Positions 5,331 through 5,351 of a stretch of DNA of 5,351 nt are shown here, in pieces (position 1 is the stretch's first letter; the number at the start of each line of letters is the position of its first letter). The notes beneath the pieces are model-generated. The model saw nothing but the letters and a program-made list of their open reading frames with translations, made no database searches and had not been told where the DNA came from. Made by a program: the position numbers and the translations under genes. Source of the DNA: an uncultured Collinsella sp. (GTDB taxonomy: Bacteria > Actinomycetota > Coriobacteriia > Coriobacteriales > Coriobacteriaceae); contig URKT01000109.1 of the NCBI GenBank assembly GCA_900548495.1, positions 1-5,351 of the forward strand, written 5' to 3'.

Positions 5331-5335
5331 CATCG

Positions 5336-5351
5336 ATGAAAGCGAATTCAG
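5336..5351 (+). CDS. Start of an unidentified gene (truncated by window end)
   Basis: An ATG six bases after a strong AGGAG opens a frame beginning MKANS, cut by the window edge after five codons. The product cannot be identified from so little sequence. The long AT-rich, structured region in front of it suggests that its expression is regulated differently from the compact housekeeping genes to the left; this is inference. The start Met-Lys-Ala would also fit a secreted or a cytoplasmic protein, so no localisation is claimed. Confidence 0.5.

Larger units (their letters stand above)
4879..5335. other. Gene-free, AT-rich, hairpin-rich intergenic region
   Basis: This stretch of about 457 bp holds no credible gene. 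The only sizeable open frame (64 codons from a GTG at 4872) starts inside the preceding hairpin and lacks a ribosome site. GC content falls to about 34% over 5101-5220, against about 65% in part of lgt (4381-4440). Inverted repeats are dense: 4955-4971, 4981-5016, 5021-5051, 5056-5071, 5164-5226, 5199-5217, 5256-5290 and 5314-5331. A 13-bp near-direct repeat (TGTGCAAATAAAT at 5076-5088, TGTGCAACTAAAT at 5109-5121) is also present. A weak promoter-like pair is TTGAGC (5063-5068) and TCTAAT (5088-5093) with a long 19-bp spacer. It may be a long regulatory leader or upstream region for the gene starting at 5336, a noncoding RNA locus, or a decayed insertion. I recognise no known riboswitch or RNA family in it. 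Confidence 0.6.

Noticed and set aside
4879..5335. CRISPR array, tRNA or a known riboswitch in the AT-rich gap
   Set aside because: No regularly spaced repeats, no cloverleaf, and none of the conserved core sequences of T-box, TPP, SAM, cobalamin, FMN, purine or c-di-GMP classes could be found by eye.

Overview
The window is a GC-rich (roughly 60-65% in genes) bacterial segment with dense, ordinary housekeeping genes. Strong AGGAG-type ribosome binding sites, the codon bias and the protein variants suggest an actinobacterium of the Coriobacteriia, possibly Collinsella-like. That placement is inferred from sequence style; no marker gene here proves it.

Layout. (1) 17-1917, minus strand: an OPT-family membrane transporter with a convincing intrinsic terminator at its 3' end and a roughly 100-nt leader. 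(2) About 1905-1993: a divergent intergenic region with TATACT-type -10 boxes facing both ways and a short dyad between them. (3) 1994-4836, plus strand: four genes in a row. These are type III pantothenate kinase (coaX), a dCMP deaminase, an Nfu-type Fe-S scaffold protein and prolipoprotein diacylglyceryl transferase (lgt). Gaps of about 84-172 bp, some with promoter-like or hairpin elements, suggest several transcription units rather than one tight operon. (4) 4837-5335: about 500 bp without a credible gene. It opens with a 12-bp perfect hairpin and then drops to about 34-38% GC in its central part, with an unusual density of inverted repeats. (5) 5336-5351: the first five codons of a further gene behind a strong Shine-Dalgarno sequence.

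The four plus-strand genes serve separate core pathways: coenzyme A synthesis, dUMP supply for thymidylate, Fe-S cluster delivery and lipoprotein maturation. No shared specialised system is evident. The part that known gene families do not explain is the AT-rich, hairpin-rich stretch at 4880-5335. It may be a long regulatory leader for the gene starting at 5336, a noncoding RNA locus, or the remnant of an inserted element. I found no CRISPR array, tRNA, rRNA or recognisable transposase.
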